Source: Temnopleurus reevesii
Lineage: Eukaryota; Echinodermata; Echinoidea; Temnopleuroida; Temnopleuridae
Length of the DNA: 64,000 nt
Assembly: GCA_036244855.1 (NCBI GenBank)
Contig: BQKZ01000083.1
Span: 116,611 to 180,610, forward strand
Direction: 5' to 3'
Shown here: one piece after another, positions 22,901-42,985 of the stretch
Numbering within the stretch: the first letter of the stretch is position 1
Layout: each line of letters begins with the position of its first letter
The notes under the pieces: model-generated
Database searches by the model: none
Told to the model about the DNA's origin: nothing
What the model saw: the letters and a program-made list of their open reading frames with translations, nothing else
Program-made: the position numbers and the translations under genes

Positions 22901-23190
22901 TTTATAGTGCTACCACATGTTAAAATAATATAAAACATACCTGATATTCTTGAGCTTGATACCTTTGATTCCAATCCTATTTTCAGGAATTCTTCACCAT
23001 CCAAGGCTACTACACTGAGGACATCAATCAACTGAACCTTCCGGACTACGTCAGGAGTGGGATGTGCGCTCAACCTCCAAATATAACGGTCACACAAAAC
23101 TACAATTTCAATGCTACAGTCCGGCCACTCACCAAGGCCCTTAGGACTGGACATGTGCGAGATGATCGTCTCATATGGTTTACGTCATGA
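13952..23190 (+). CDS. Secreted CBM9-like (DOMON-like) carbohydrate-binding family protein, 11 exons
   Basis: Exons: 13952-14156, 15003-15140, 16141-16163, 16741-16772, 17077-17134, 17835-17934, 19417-19528, 20108-20150, 21100-21170, 22169-22277 and 22987-23190. Joined, they give 1095 bases, 364 residues and a TGA stop, and every junction keeps frame. Residues 1-24 are a signal peptide (hydrophobic VLCLIIVLQSFL), so the protein should enter the secretory pathway. Residues ~36-270 match the family 9 carbohydrate-binding-like fold: IDGKLDEYAW (49-58), KMRWDSKYLYIGAYLQE (85-101), DNDFEVFTDPDG (118-129), EFEINA (136-141), WRINFSRVEW (217-226), WVWSPQ (246-251) and RWGIIQF (261-267). A ~95-residue tail ends GHVRDDRLIWFTS and lacks a membrane segment. 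N-glycosylation sequons occur at N107, N143, N161, N203, N220, N273, N329 and N339. Intron 5 has a GC donor (AAG|GCAAGT) and exon 3 is only 23 bases. No catalytic domain is present. The ligand is unknown; glycan binding is inferred from the family. Confidence 0.9.
15247..15416. mobile_element. Small inverted-repeat MITE in CBM9 intron 2
   Basis: The left end AGGGGTTGTGGTTCAA and right end TTGAACAACACCCCTT are imperfect inverted repeats about 170 bases apart. GCAACTT words recur inside. It is non-coding. No clear target duplication was identified. Confidence 0.5.
18060..18658. mobile_element. ~600-bp palindromic MITE in CBM9 intron 6
   Basis: Starts AAAGGGAAACC and ends GGTTTCCCTTT. The whole element is an imperfect palindrome: left-arm words such as CAGATGAACAAACTGTGA, GTTCAAAAGTTATAAATTTTC and CAGAATCTGTGACATGATGTC reappear reverse-complemented in the right arm. 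It is 599 bp, almost the same length as the copy at 41613-42210. Transcribed within the intron it could fold into a long hairpin. Confidence 0.8.
19728..19899. mobile_element. Half copy of the ~600-bp palindromic MITE
   Basis: Contains the outer right arm only (AATCATAACTTATGGACC, CAGATTTTGCTTCAATTTTC) and ends GTTTCCCCTTTAAA. The left arm is missing, so it is a truncated relic. It lies in CBM9 intron 7. Confidence 0.5.
20619..20753. mobile_element. Hairpin MITE, GCTCTGTAACATAAAGG type
   Basis: The ends GCTCTGTAACATAAAGGTTT and AAACCTTTAGGTTACGGGGC are inverted repeats. CCTGG sits on both sides (20614-20618 and 20754-20758), indicating a 5-bp duplication. It lies in CBM9 intron 8. Confidence 0.75.
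20759..20931. mobile_element. Hairpin MITE, GCGGTGTTTCA type, abutting the previous one
   Basis: The ends GCGGTGTTTCACCAAATCG and TTGATGAAACACCGC are inverted repeats. Its left flank CCTGG (20754-20758) is also the right flank of the preceding MITE, and its right flank is the near match CTAGG. Inner segments (TTAAAGTTACGCACGACTTT against AAAGTCGTTTTCAAAGTC) also pair. Confidence 0.7.
21619..21847. mobile_element. MITE with AGCCCCCTCACAC ends in CBM9 intron 9
   Basis: AGCCCCCTCACAC at 21619-21631 is matched by its exact complement GTGTGAGGGGGCT at 21835-21847. Inner sequence (GAATTGGGGAAAA against TTCCCCAATT; CATGCAACAC against GTGCTGCACAT) is also partly self-complementary. It is non-coding. 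Confidence 0.7.
22278..22830. repeat. GAT/GGT-rich trinucleotide array at the start of CBM9 intron 10
   Basis: Imperfect (GAT)n with GGT-rich interruptions begins directly at the 5' splice site (AAG|GTGAAGATGATG) and runs about 550 bases. The long methionine- and valine-rich open frames here are by-products of the repeat, not genes. Confidence 0.9.
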
Positions 23191-23287
23191 TAGTAAAACT
23201 TATCAAACGAAAGCAATATCCCAACTGACTGAAATACTGTCAGATATGTCTTTCATTATCGAGCATCTTGTCATATTTTCTCAAGAA

Positions 23288-23600
23288 TTGTTCTACGATC
23301 AATGATAATAATAAGAATAATAATGTGCATGTTTCCACTCTGCTGGGTGCACTTTGCAGCACTTTGCAGCACTTTGCATTATTATTACACTTGCTTCTGT
23401 ATCAGCTAGTCGCCACCAGCACTCAAGCATTTTAAGGAATGAATATTCTTGCCAGGTACATGTACCCTTTCACATCACCTGGTTTGAGTGCAGCACAATG
23501 TGGATAAATTTCTTGTTAAAGGAAATTAACACCATGGATGAGATTCAACAAAATCGCGACTCTCTGGTTGAAAGGCGAAAGTTAGGATAGCTACACCTTG
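23288..23600 (-). repeat. tRNA-derived SINE (family 2) just after the CBM9 stop
   Basis: An AAT-rich tail on the left, the shared word GAGTGCAGCACAATGTGGAT, then CGACTCTCTGGTTGAAAGGCG near the right end match the copies at 32568 and 58058. A 10-bp unit ACTTTGCAGC is repeated nearly three times (23351-23378). It lies about 100 bases after the TGA, so it is probably within the 3' UTR or just past it. Confidence 0.6.
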
Positions 23601-24382
23601 ATGCCCACGTAAATCAAATATACTATCAATGGTTGTATATCCTACAATAAGAAATGAAAAATCTTTACAAATTTGATAATTTATTCTCAAGGAGATATCC
23701 TTTAGAAATATTCCATAAATTCACTAATATTGAAACGTGAAAAAAAAGCAAATTCAAAGATACAATATTGATTGTGTGTCGCATGAGCCAAGCACACAAA
23801 CACAGAAATTTTTCTAGAAATGGTTGCCACAAGAAATAGTGGTTGAAGCACCTTTCATGCAAAACCCAAAGAGAAGTACAAGTAGATTTATTGACAGTTG
23901 ATACAGTGTACTTCCTTAATCGACCGGGAGGTTGAATAATTGCCTAATGAAGGTCTTTTCGAAGTCCCCCTCTCTTTATATTCTATTGTTTTGAACCCTC
24001 ATAAGTCAAATTTTCTCTATGCTGGAGCTATTTCTTGGTCTCAACAGATTTGACTTGGGCAAGGTTGACTGTATTTGTTATATGAAAGCACTTGCATATT
24101 CAAATTGCAGACATTATTAGGAGCTAGTTATAATTAAATGGGATAGCTGGGTAATGTATGCCCAAGTCTCAGAGGGGACTTTATGTATTTCAAAATGGAG
24201 GGGGGGGGGGTGTAATATGACTCCCACTGTAGATTTTGTGATTGCTCTGAGACAATTTTTTTTCCCATTCAATGAATGTTTCTACAATGCTATGTCCTTG
24301 TAAAAGTTCATTATGTTTATGTACAAGGTTGTTGTTCCCTTTTGTATTTACATGTTTGTAAATCGTGTGTAGGTACAGTTTA

Positions 24383-24388
24383 AATAAA
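24383..24388 (+). terminator. Candidate polyadenylation signal for the CBM9 gene
   Basis: This is the first plain AATAAA I found downstream of the stop at 23190, about 1.2 kb away. A variant signal closer to the stop could be used instead, so the assignment is weak. Confidence 0.25.
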
Positions 24389-24429
24389 CAGACTTTTTAT
24401 AATTTCCAGAGTTTTATCTTCTTGAATAA

Positions 24430-24701
24430 GAATCCGTGTGATGCCACCATTATTATGGTCATTACCATCATCCCCATCATTATCCTCATTGTCATTGTCA
24501 CCAACATCAACATCATCATCATCATAATCATCATCACCTTCACCATCATCTTCACCAACATCATCTTCACCACCATCTTCACCATCGACTTCACCATCAT
24601 CATCTTCCTCACCACCATCATCATCATCATCATCATCATCATCGTCGTCATCGTCATCGTCTCATTGTCATCGTCATCATCGTCATTGTCATCTTCACCA
24701 A

Positions 24702-24777
<76 letters not shown>

Positions 24778-24870
24778 TTCATCTTCACTATCATCTTCAC
24801 CATCATCATCTTCACCATCACCATCATTTTCACCAACACCGCCATTATCACCAACTTCATTATCCTTTTT
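24430..24870. repeat. ATC/CAT trinucleotide array
   Basis: Imperfect (ATC)n about 440 bases long, with a pure stretch of more than 20 units around 24700-24775. Its orientation is opposite to the GAT array at 22278-22830. The serine-, aspartate- or methionine-rich open frames over it are not genes. Confidence 0.95.
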
Positions 24871-25336
24871 CCCATCTATCAATTGCAGTGTACACCACAG
24901 TAGACCGCATCACCATCATGAGTTTCAAAGTAGCCAAACAAAATAAAAAGGAAGAAGAGAAGTTTGTGCATTTGTATACCTATTTAATAGTCATTCTTAA
25001 TCTAGGAATAATACTAACAAATCACATACATGTACACTAGAAATTTTTGTTACACAATTCAAATCATGAGTTTCGTTGGCAATATCATAACAAAGCAGAA
25101 TAGAATAATAGGCTCTTGAATCTACATGGACAATATCAAAACAAGGAACACATACTGCTCCATGCATGTAAATTATTATTATCAATATAATCAGAAATAA
25201 ATCTTGGGAAGATATTTCCTTGGACCACACATAAATAGGATAATAGATCTACTCAAAAACTTGGAATGGTACTAATCGTCATCTGCAAATAAAACATGAA
25301 GTTGACCACAACACTCAGTAAAATAATGGTCAAGTA

Positions 25337-25470
25337 GGAGTTTCAAGAGGATGAAAAAGATTTCATGAACGACTGGTATCAGTTCTTGTTCTAAATGATT
25401 GATAATCGTATGTGTATTCAGTACAAGAACAGATATTAGTTGTTCTTACAGTCCCTCTTTTCTTGGTGAA
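25337..25470. mobile_element. Fold-back MITE, first of three in a row
   Basis: GAGTTTCAAGAGGATGAAAA on the left pairs imperfectly with CTTTTCTTGGTGAAACAC on the right. AACTGATACCAG-type inner words (CTGGTATCAGTTCTTG against CAAGAACAGATATTAG) also pair, as in the copies at 20759, 25645 and 37529. Confidence 0.55.
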
Positions 25471-25482
25471 ACACTGATCTGG

Positions 25483-25639
25483 GTTGTGTTTTATAAAGCT
25501 GTTCATAGAGGTACACACTACTCTACAAATGACTGGTGACCATTTCTATGGTGTAAACACAGCAACATTGGGGATTATTTTACCAGAGAAGGGGTCACCA
25601 GTTGTGTGTAACTCAACAAACAGCTTTATGAATCACAAC
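25483..25639. mobile_element. Fold-back MITE, second of three in a row
   Basis: The ends GTTGTGTTTTATAAAGCTGT and ACAGCTTTATGAATCACAAC are inverted repeats, with GACTGGTGACC inside matched by GGGTCACCAGTTG. The flanks are TCTGG (25478-25482) and CCAGG (25640-25644). Confidence 0.7.
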
Positions 25640-25644
25640 CCAGG

Positions 25645-25788
25645 CAGGTGTTTCACCAAGATGAGAAAGACTTTGAGAATGACTTTTATCTGTTCTTGCG
25701 TGTAATGATAAATAGTATTATGCATTTTTACTGCAAGAACTAATACCAGTCATTCTTAAAGTCTTTCTTATCTTGGAAAACACCACCC
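25645..25788. mobile_element. Fold-back MITE, third of three in a row
   Basis: CAGGTGTTTCACCAAGATGA on the left pairs with TCTTATCTTGGAAAACACC on the right, and CAAGAACTAATACCAG pairs with CTTTTATCTGTTCTTG. It shares the CCAGG flank of the preceding element. Confidence 0.65.
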
Positions 25789-26987
25789 ATGATGTCTAAG
25801 GCTGGTCCTAAATAATAATAATTCACAAGTAATGTATAGTAATACTAGATCATTAGCAGTTATGTTCCATCATCAAAACATACACTAATCATCATATAAA
25901 AACATCTCACCATATGACAATATTCTTTTAAATCTAATGGTACTCAGTAAAAAGAAAATGACATGGGGGAAACAAAAAAATTATCTTGGATGATTCAAAT
26001 TGACAAATATTTTTTTTTTCAGGTGGGGATGGTAAAGTAGTATTTTTATATTGATGAACGATAATACTTGAAACCTAATTAGCATGCATTTATTGTTCTT
26101 GTTGCTAATCTGGCAAGATTTCATGTTACATGTTACTACTACAGGCTGTTGCTCTGAAGGACAATACAATCTTGAAAATAAGCAACGGGATATAGTCCTG
26201 CTTTTGCTTTTGATTTTTTCTTAATATCAGCAGTTACTTGATTTCCTTACACGACATAATAATTTAAATTCAAATATAAAATGCAATGTCAATTAAAATA
26301 AGATTTAATCGAAATATCACTCATATTCTGCTCTCTTAATGGGCAAAATATTTAATTAAATGATTATATGAATATCAAAGAATACAGCTCCCAAGCTTAA
26401 ATCATCCCACTTTGTACTGGTTTGAATGGCTTAGCAAGAAATTCCAGGAGATCAGTCTGTGAAACGTAAGAATATGGATCACAAAAAAACAAAATAATGC
26501 ACAAACGCAAGCCATTTTTTACTATTTTCAGAAGTGGATTAACATTTAAATCATTTGTGTATTCAGAATTTAAATATTTTTAAATAGATATTAAATATTT
26601 TGGTTCCCAAATGGAATGATTCCCCTCTTTCGTCCGTTCTGGCAATTTACCAAATAATTCTCATTCTGCATACCATAGTTCAGTCCAATGTAAATGTCTG
26701 CACACATTCACTTGATAATTGATGATATACAATCCTTATGTCTCGATAGTGGAAAATGTTTAATTGTCAATAAGGGTATGACAAAATTCTGTGGTTAAAC
26801 TTAAAAACGTACAAGTAAATATATTACAAAGAGATTTTGCCAGTGAGAAAATTCCCAATATAACATTCAAGAGTTGACAGCACATTGAAAAGTAATCACA
26901 TTTAAGGAGTGCATTAAGGAACAGAATTGAAAGTGACATTCATAATCAGATTATTGATAGAGTCAGCACATTTCATTTTGCATCTGG

Positions 26988-27157
26988 GTAGCTTTTCATA
27001 AAGCTGTTCATAGATCTACGATTGTCTGGTGATCCCCTTTATCACATGCGATTCAGCAACATGAAATATCATGAAATGCAGATAAGGGCCACCAGTCGTT
27101 TGTAGAATCGTGCATAGAGTCGTGTGTAGATCTATGCACAGTTTTATGAAACAAAAC
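26988..27157. mobile_element. Fold-back MITE, TTTCATAAAGCTG type
   Basis: GTAGCTTTTCATAAAGCTGT on the left and ACAGTTTTATGAAACAAAAC on the right are inverted repeats, with TAGATCTACGATTG paired against GTAGATCTATGCAC. The flanks are TCTGG (26983-26987) and CCTGG (27158-27162). Confidence 0.7.
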
Positions 27158-27694
27158 CCTGGACATCACAAAAAATAAACGACTTGTGTGTTGCTGAATA
27201 TAAAGAATAAATAATCAGGAGTGACAGCAAAGAGGGTTATCATGCAGACAAAATTATTTGATAAAAAAGGAGGATATGTTGAATATTGTTCTCATATTTC
27301 AGGATCTTCATTCTTCCGAGATAAATATTTTACTGTATGTCTTGGATTGAAAATCACTTTCAGGTTTCAGACCATGTCATAGAGAATCAACTGTTCATCA
27401 AAATAAAATCTGAGACACATAAATTAATAGTTGGTTGCACCAAACAATATTCTGAGACTTTAAAAATGCCTAAAAAAATGAAATAGGGAAAAACATGTCG
27501 ACAAGCAATAAAATACTAAAGTGGCCAAGACAACATCTCAAATCCATGTTTCTATTGAATTAGGTATTATTTGCTTGTCCATTTAATGCCAATCTAGTTA
27601 CATAATAACAAAATACAGTACATGTTCACACTTAGCAGAGCAATTGAATAAAGTCTCAATTATAGGGATATTATATACAAATATTATACATGTA

Positions 27695-27840
27695 CAGTGG
27701 AACCTCGATAAAGATTGAACAGTACAAACCCTCTTTATAAAAAGGTAATTTCATTTGTCTAAACTCTCTTTAACCCTGTTATAATGAGAATGATTACATG
27801 TTCATGGTCCCAAGGACCTCATTATTAGGAGGTTCCACTG
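27695..27840. mobile_element. Mariner-type MITE, CAGTGGAACCTC ends
   Basis: CAGTGGAACCTC at 27695 is matched by its complement GAGGTTCCACTG ending at 27840, and both ends are flanked by TA (27693-27694 and 27841-27842). It is 146 bp and non-coding. TA duplication and these ends suit a non-autonomous Tc1/mariner element. Confidence 0.8.
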
Positions 27841-28594
27841 TATATCTGTGTGATACAGATTCACATGTGTTTTTTTATCAAAGGCATATGAGAACTATGT
27901 TGCATGGAATTTTTACGCAATGGGCCCCACAAGTAGAGTATCACATCATGTACCACCGAGGAAATGCATTTCAATTGATTACGATGGTCTACCTTACAAC
28001 TTTCATATACAACAGATATGGATATCAGAGACTAATTAAAAACGGCTTTGGAGGTCTTAACCAAAATTGTTGGATCAATAAGTTATTTCTTGATGCTCCA
28101 AAATTGGCTTGTACAATATAGAATTCAAATTGATGAGGTATTTATAGGACCATGATTGAAGACTTACATCATTTGTTTTTTAATATCTACACCAAATATC
28201 ATTTGCACCATAATATTGTTCTGTATGTTGAGGGGGGGGGGGGAAGAATGCAAATATTATCATTATCATTATCAATATGTATCATGAGGGGCTTGGGAGC
28301 ATAAAATACCTTGTTTTATCAATAATCTTGTTGTATCAATATCAATCGCGAGTGTACAGAGTTGCGATTGATATTTGGTGTTAACATGTAAAAAATGAAT
28401 GATGTAACTCTAAAATCAAATTTCATCATTTTTGTAAGATGGTCCCAAATCCTTATTAATTTTTGCTGTACAATAAATCTTAAGCCAAACATATGCGAGC
28501 ATAATCATAGCATATGATGCAATAACCTCAATAATGTTTATGCACAGGATCCCTTGTGTACACGATACTCTGGCTCCAAGCAGCGTAGCAAGAA

Positions 28595-37821
<9,227 letters not shown>

Positions 37822-38580
37822 CTACAAACACAAGAGAAAAAGAACAATGAGTCATTGTAGTAATGAAGGGTGTTTTGGAATGAACACAGATAAATGCTAT
37901 AGCATGAAATGAAATTAAATGGAATTAAGTCATTCCTTTTTGAAAATGATACAAATTAAAAAAAAAAGTTTTCCTGGTCTAAATCATTTCTAACTACATA
38001 AACAGTAAATATGAATATTTATTTGCTATACTAAAGCTAAGAATAATGAGATCATCCATTATTCTGAGCTTTTTAGGGTTCTAGTGAAGCAAGTATTGTG
38101 ACTTGCGCACAAGTGGAAACATGTACATGTATTAAATCAAAAGTGTCTCTGTTCAAAAGTCACAAGAATTTCAGGAAATTCCTGAAATAAAAGACTCTGC
38201 TTCTTTGAAAGCTGGCGGGAGCCTTTCTGTTTTTTTTTTTTATTATGTTCATACAAAATTTGCAAATTGATGAACAGGAAAACTGCCATACAAAGTGGTA
38301 ATGTACTGATCCCCAATGGTATTAGAATATGCTGCTCGCATCGGGAGACATGGAATCATAAATCATGTCTGTAAGCACAAGCAGTGTCTGACAGGGAATA
38401 TTCATAATAAATCTTCGGAACAAGTTGAATAGGAAAAATAATGAATATTAGCATTCCCATCGATTATCAGAGACAGTGTATAAATTCTTGAACCATTAGA
38501 TACTCCACATGAGTGACAACACTATGATAATGGGTGGCCTCGTTTGAAATATTGTTAACATTGAAACGAGATGATATACA
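37822..38580. other. SEC23 intronic sequence, nothing recognised
   Basis: Follows the 3' splice site of the first SEC23 exon in the window (TTTGTAG before 37821, minus strand). No further exon was recognised. Confidence 0.4.
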
Positions 38581-38640
38581 ATAACAAGTCTGTATTTATA
38601 TAGCGCTTAATAAAATTTTCTCTAAGCGCTTTACAAAGTT
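38581..38640. repeat. TATAGCGCTTA dispersed repeat (copy 1)
   Basis: TTTATATAGCGCTTAATAAA is followed by TCTAAGCGCTTTACAAAG. The two AGCGCTT words are complementary. The same pattern recurs at 42915 and 61623. Confidence 0.55.
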
Positions 38641-38762
38641 TTCTTAACATTATATAGTGCAATTTGGTATTTTCTATTCTTAGTTTTCATGTCATACTCT
38701 TATTGCTGGCATGGTATCCCCTTTCAACGAAACCCTATTAAATTATCAATCATAATAACTCA

Positions 38763-38930
<168 letters not shown>

Positions 38931-41612
38931 AATGTATTTGACCACATTTCTCTTCTCAAGCACTTGGCAAATTCATGTTGAAGTACCTCTGACTAATCAT
39001 ATGCACTCATTTAATCACATCTGATTTTCAAGATTCATTCCCCAATAACCTAATATATTTTTGACATATCCATTCCCTTGGAAAATGTACTAATATAGAC
39101 TCACGCAAACACACTTCATCCAAAGTATTGATATAATTGTTACCACAGAACAAAACATGATAACCTGTAAATGACTCTTTGACAAACAGAGACATGAATG
39201 GGACAGACATAGCACAAAAGATGGGAAATAGGGAGACAATCAGAGTTATCATAAATAGTAGTATATCTACATCTACCCAAGAAAACGCAGGTGATGACCA
39301 TTTCCGCTTAAAGAAAAACATGTTTGTCATGTAGGAATGATGTGATGAATAGCCATAAAAATCATGATCAGTCTGGATTGTCATCCTTGGGTATATGCAT
39401 TTGATAAAATATAAAAAGAAAATTGCTGATTGAAAAAGCCATTTTTGTGAAGCCAGATCGATCAATACAATCATCAATATTGAAAGAAATAGAAAAGATC
39501 ATTTATGTATTGTGGTAAACTCGAGAAATATTAGTCATAATTTTACCAACTGTTGTAAGTGCGCATCTTACTAACTTTAGACAGTCTTGTGTCCACATTA
39601 ATTAATATTTAGTCAACATTGAGTAATAATCTGAAAAATTAGGGAATTGTTGTTCCAAAAATTGATGAAATGATCTTCAAGATAGTGGTAGAGATAACCG
39701 TCTGGAGATCAATGATGTGCCATTATATCTGAGTATATATTGTAATTTGGATTAACAAAATATAAGTATCTAGTATTCTTAACTATGAATGCTTGCTTAA
39801 ATGAGACCAGTCTACATGTGAAATCTTGTAAAAAAAATAAAAGAAAAACAAATACAAAAAATAAATAGAAGAAGGGGCCACATAACAAATTTGTGAGAGT
39901 GCACACTAATAGGCAAGTGATAACTAATATGTTCTCAATGCAGTCGTCTTTACGGAAGCAGTATGGACATATATACATAACACAATTGAACTATCTAGCA
40001 CATGCAAGACCTCTTCTAACAAAGTACAAATGTATATCAATTAGGAAAAAGAAATTCCATACCAAGAAGGCACAAGTGTACATCGGTCTATTGCTATAAT
40101 CTCACATGAGTTAATTGAGTTGGAGCCTGATATTTGATTATTGAATTAATCAATCAATATCTCACTCTAATTAACAGAGATTTATACATCATATCGAATT
40201 GAAGATTGCGTGGCTTCAAACATCTACATGTTGGTGATAGTAAGGAACAAAATGAATTATTCAAGAGAGATAGTGTGTACATGTGTCTGTGTGTGTGCAC
40301 ATGTAAAGGAGGAGAAAGGGAGAAAGAGAAAGAGAGATGTCTATAGAATCAACAAGTTTATCAGAAAACATTCAATTTACACAAATGTACTATGTATCCA
40401 GCAATTCAAACAGTATAATAAAAGTTGGTTTTCATGACAATGCTAACAGATTGATAACATTTGTGCAATATACATTCCTTTAAATATAAACCTGTAATGC
40501 AGCAGAAAAGTTGAAATAATAAAAAACAAACACAGATCCAAAATGTGAAAATAATGTCTCATGATTTGCAAACTTTAAACACCTCTAATTCCTCTAAACA
40601 TTGCTAATGCTAAATTACAAAATCATGCTTCAACTGCAAATCTCCAACTCCCTTGATTCCCCGGTGACCCGATTGGAGATTCCAAATTCACATCTTGTAG
40701 TGCTATGTACTCTTTCTTGGGGTGATTCTATTATAAGAAAGATCTGTTTCAATTGCTGCTTGTCAACTGCACATCATTTTCCCATCAAACTCTATTTTAG
40801 AGATCACCACTACAACGTTTTCAAGAATTTTAAGCATACAGACAGGATGGTGAAAAATTCACAGGTCTTATCATTATTATTATTATTTATAGGAAGAAAG
40901 GAGATTAGTGAGTAAAAGAGAGGGAGAGAGAGTGAGTCAGATCTTCTACACTCAGGTGAACCAATAAGAAAGTTAACAAATAAACTTTCATAAGTGAGCT
41001 TCGTCAGTACTAATTAAAATTCATGCCACAAATGAAGACATAAAAAATCATTCCTTCACACTGAAAAGCATTTTGTACAAAAACTCTTTCAATATCTATG
41101 TGGTAAGCAATATTAAAACTGGCATATTAGCATGGACAATCTGAGGTTCTTACATACATTTGACACAGTGCTGTCATGATAAGAATACCTAGAGAATAGG
41201 GAGCCGAGAGTTGAGTTTTAAAGGAAAGATAGCTATGTAAAGTTGAAGTAGCCCACTTCAGATCGAGAACAAGTAGGAAATGCCAAAAATATCATATTTC
41301 ATGGAAAACGTGATGGAATAAGATGAAAGAAAGAGGGATGGAAACAAGGAAGAGAGAGAGAGAGAACTTGAAAATAATTAGAAATAGAATATACCCATAG
41401 GAATTGCTTGACAAAGGACATCACTTTGCACGGTGAAGTGGCATCAAGTTTCAGATCATCTGAAGACCAGAATATGGAATTTCATTACTAACCCAATGGA
41501 TCAATCTATTGTCACGTATGGGGCGTCCTGCATCATAATCATCACAGTAAATAACATGCTGGTATATGGTTTGGTCACAAACCCATCGTCCTTTACCTTT
41601 TAACTTTCTTAC
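38931..41612. other. Gene-free stretch, probably inside a SEC23 intron
   Basis: Short open frames only. Purine-rich patches occur near 40310-40340 and 41330-41365. A short hairpin (AATCTCCAA against TTGGAGATT) occurs near 40640-40685. No exon was supported. Confidence 0.4.
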
Positions 41613-42210
41613 AGGGAAACCAACCCCTGGAATTATGGTGCTCTCGTTGAATGAAGAAAATGAACAAACTGAAAATTTGAGTAAAATCGGACAACCCATT
41701 CAAAAGTTATGAATTTTCAAAGTCACAGAGATTTGACGATCACTGCCGCTCATGGGGATCCGTGTGCTCGGCAACACTGAGTGAATCTGTGATGTCATGT
41801 CGCACAACTCCTCATTCACTTTATACATAGAACATTTAAAAATGGACTAATATAAAATTTAGAGTAGGGTTGCAGCATCACTCTTCTCAGAATACATTCA
41901 GAATCAATACAGAAATGCTATGCCCCAACCGGAAATTGGCATTTTGTTGACTTTTCAGAAAAAAGGAGAAAATGTGAAATTTTGTGTACAGAGTGCATGA
42001 GGAGTTGTCCGACATGACGTCACGGATTCCATCGATTTTGCCGATTGCACGGCTCCCCATGAGCGGTAGGGATTGTCGTATCTCTGTGACTTTGAAAATT
42101 CAATATCTTTTGAACAGGTTGTCTGATTTTGCTCAAATTTTCACAGTTTGTTCATCTGATTTTTCTCCGTTCAATGATAGCATGATAATTCCAGGGGTTG
42201 GTTTCCCTTT
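41613..42210. mobile_element. ~600-bp palindromic MITE, well preserved
   Basis: Starts AGGGAAACCAACCCCTGGAA and ends TTCCAGGGGTTGGTTTCCCT, a perfect 20-bp terminal inverted repeat, and the complementarity continues inward through most of both arms. Centre text (GCCCCAACCGGAAATTGGCA, TTTTGTTGACTTTTC) is close to that of the copy at 18060. It lies in presumed SEC23 intron. Confidence 0.85.
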
Positions 42211-42719
42211 AATTTGTATTCCTTGAAGTTGGAAGGAATGGGTGACATAACTTTAATGAGGTACATATTTAGAAAGCATGACATCATTCATCTAATAAGC
42301 CAGATTGTTCAACATCTAATGAGCTGCTTTGTCACCTGTGTCCTTATCCATTCAGCATTATTCTAGAAAATTAGACAGCCAACATTAAAACCTAATATTG
42401 TTTAGTTGAATTGTATTTATCTGCATACAGGTCACAATGGAAATTAGTGCTTGTTTACCATCATGGGACAAAGCATACTCAAAGCAACGTTTCATAATAG
42501 TGCTCAGCTCATTACGTTGATAAAGAGGTATATTTGGTAAATAAGTAGAAGACAACTTTGTAAAACAAAAACAGGTAAAATCAATATACTTGTTACTCAT
42601 CCCTGGGTGCATACTCTTTACCAAATTCAAAAAAAAATAATCAGTAGTTGAACCATTTTAGAGCTTTGAATGAAAAGGCCCCTCCTCTACCAATTAAGGT
42701 TGATTACTTGCTGTATATA

Positions 42720-42739
42720 GGGGGGGGGGGGGGGGGGGG
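42720..42739. repeat. Homopolymer of 20 G
   Basis: Twenty consecutive G. Length is likely to be unreliable in the assembly; such a run can form G-quadruplex structures. Confidence 0.9.
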
Positions 42740-42914
42740 AGTACATCATGAACGTGGAAATGTGAAGGTCCAAAAGAAAGTAATGTTTTCACATCTTCAC
42801 GTCTTCAACGCACAAATGTTTATTTTTAAGAGGTGACTTCTAAGAAGGACATTGTTGGGCAGAAGTCCTTCAATATTGTGGTGAGCAGAAGTGATATCAT
42901 GAGGGCCTATAACA

Positions 42915-42985
42915 TGATAATAATAATAATGCCATTTGTATAGCGCCTAATCCACTCTGTAGAGTGGTAAAGGCGTATTAAGAGA
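42915..42985. repeat. AAT-tailed TATAGCGCCTAA dispersed repeat (copy 2)
   Basis: (ATA)n is followed by TTTGTATAGCGCCTAATCCA and AAGGCGTATTAAG, the same layout as the repeats at 38581 and 61623. CCACTCT/AGAGTGG forms a short hairpin at its centre. Confidence 0.55.

Larger units (their letters stand above)
25789..28594. other. Intergenic stretch between two convergent genes
   Basis: Apart from the MITEs at 26988 and 27695 and a G run near 28232, I see no exon here. It should include the 3' UTR of the minus-strand SEC23 gene directly left of 28595, but I could not fix its polyadenylation site. Confidence 0.4.

Noticed and set aside
24365..24946. Long serine-rich open frame (193 residues) and its aspartate/methionine-rich minus-strand shadow
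   Set aside because: They are translations of an ATC trinucleotide array in different frames; no start context, domain or splice structure supports a gene.
41395..41452. Minus-strand candidate exon (CAG acceptor, DDLKLDATSPCKVMSFVKQF, then TGG|GTATAT)
   Set aside because: It is open and has plausible splice sites but resembles neither Sec23 nor any family I recognise; a chance open stretch is more likely.
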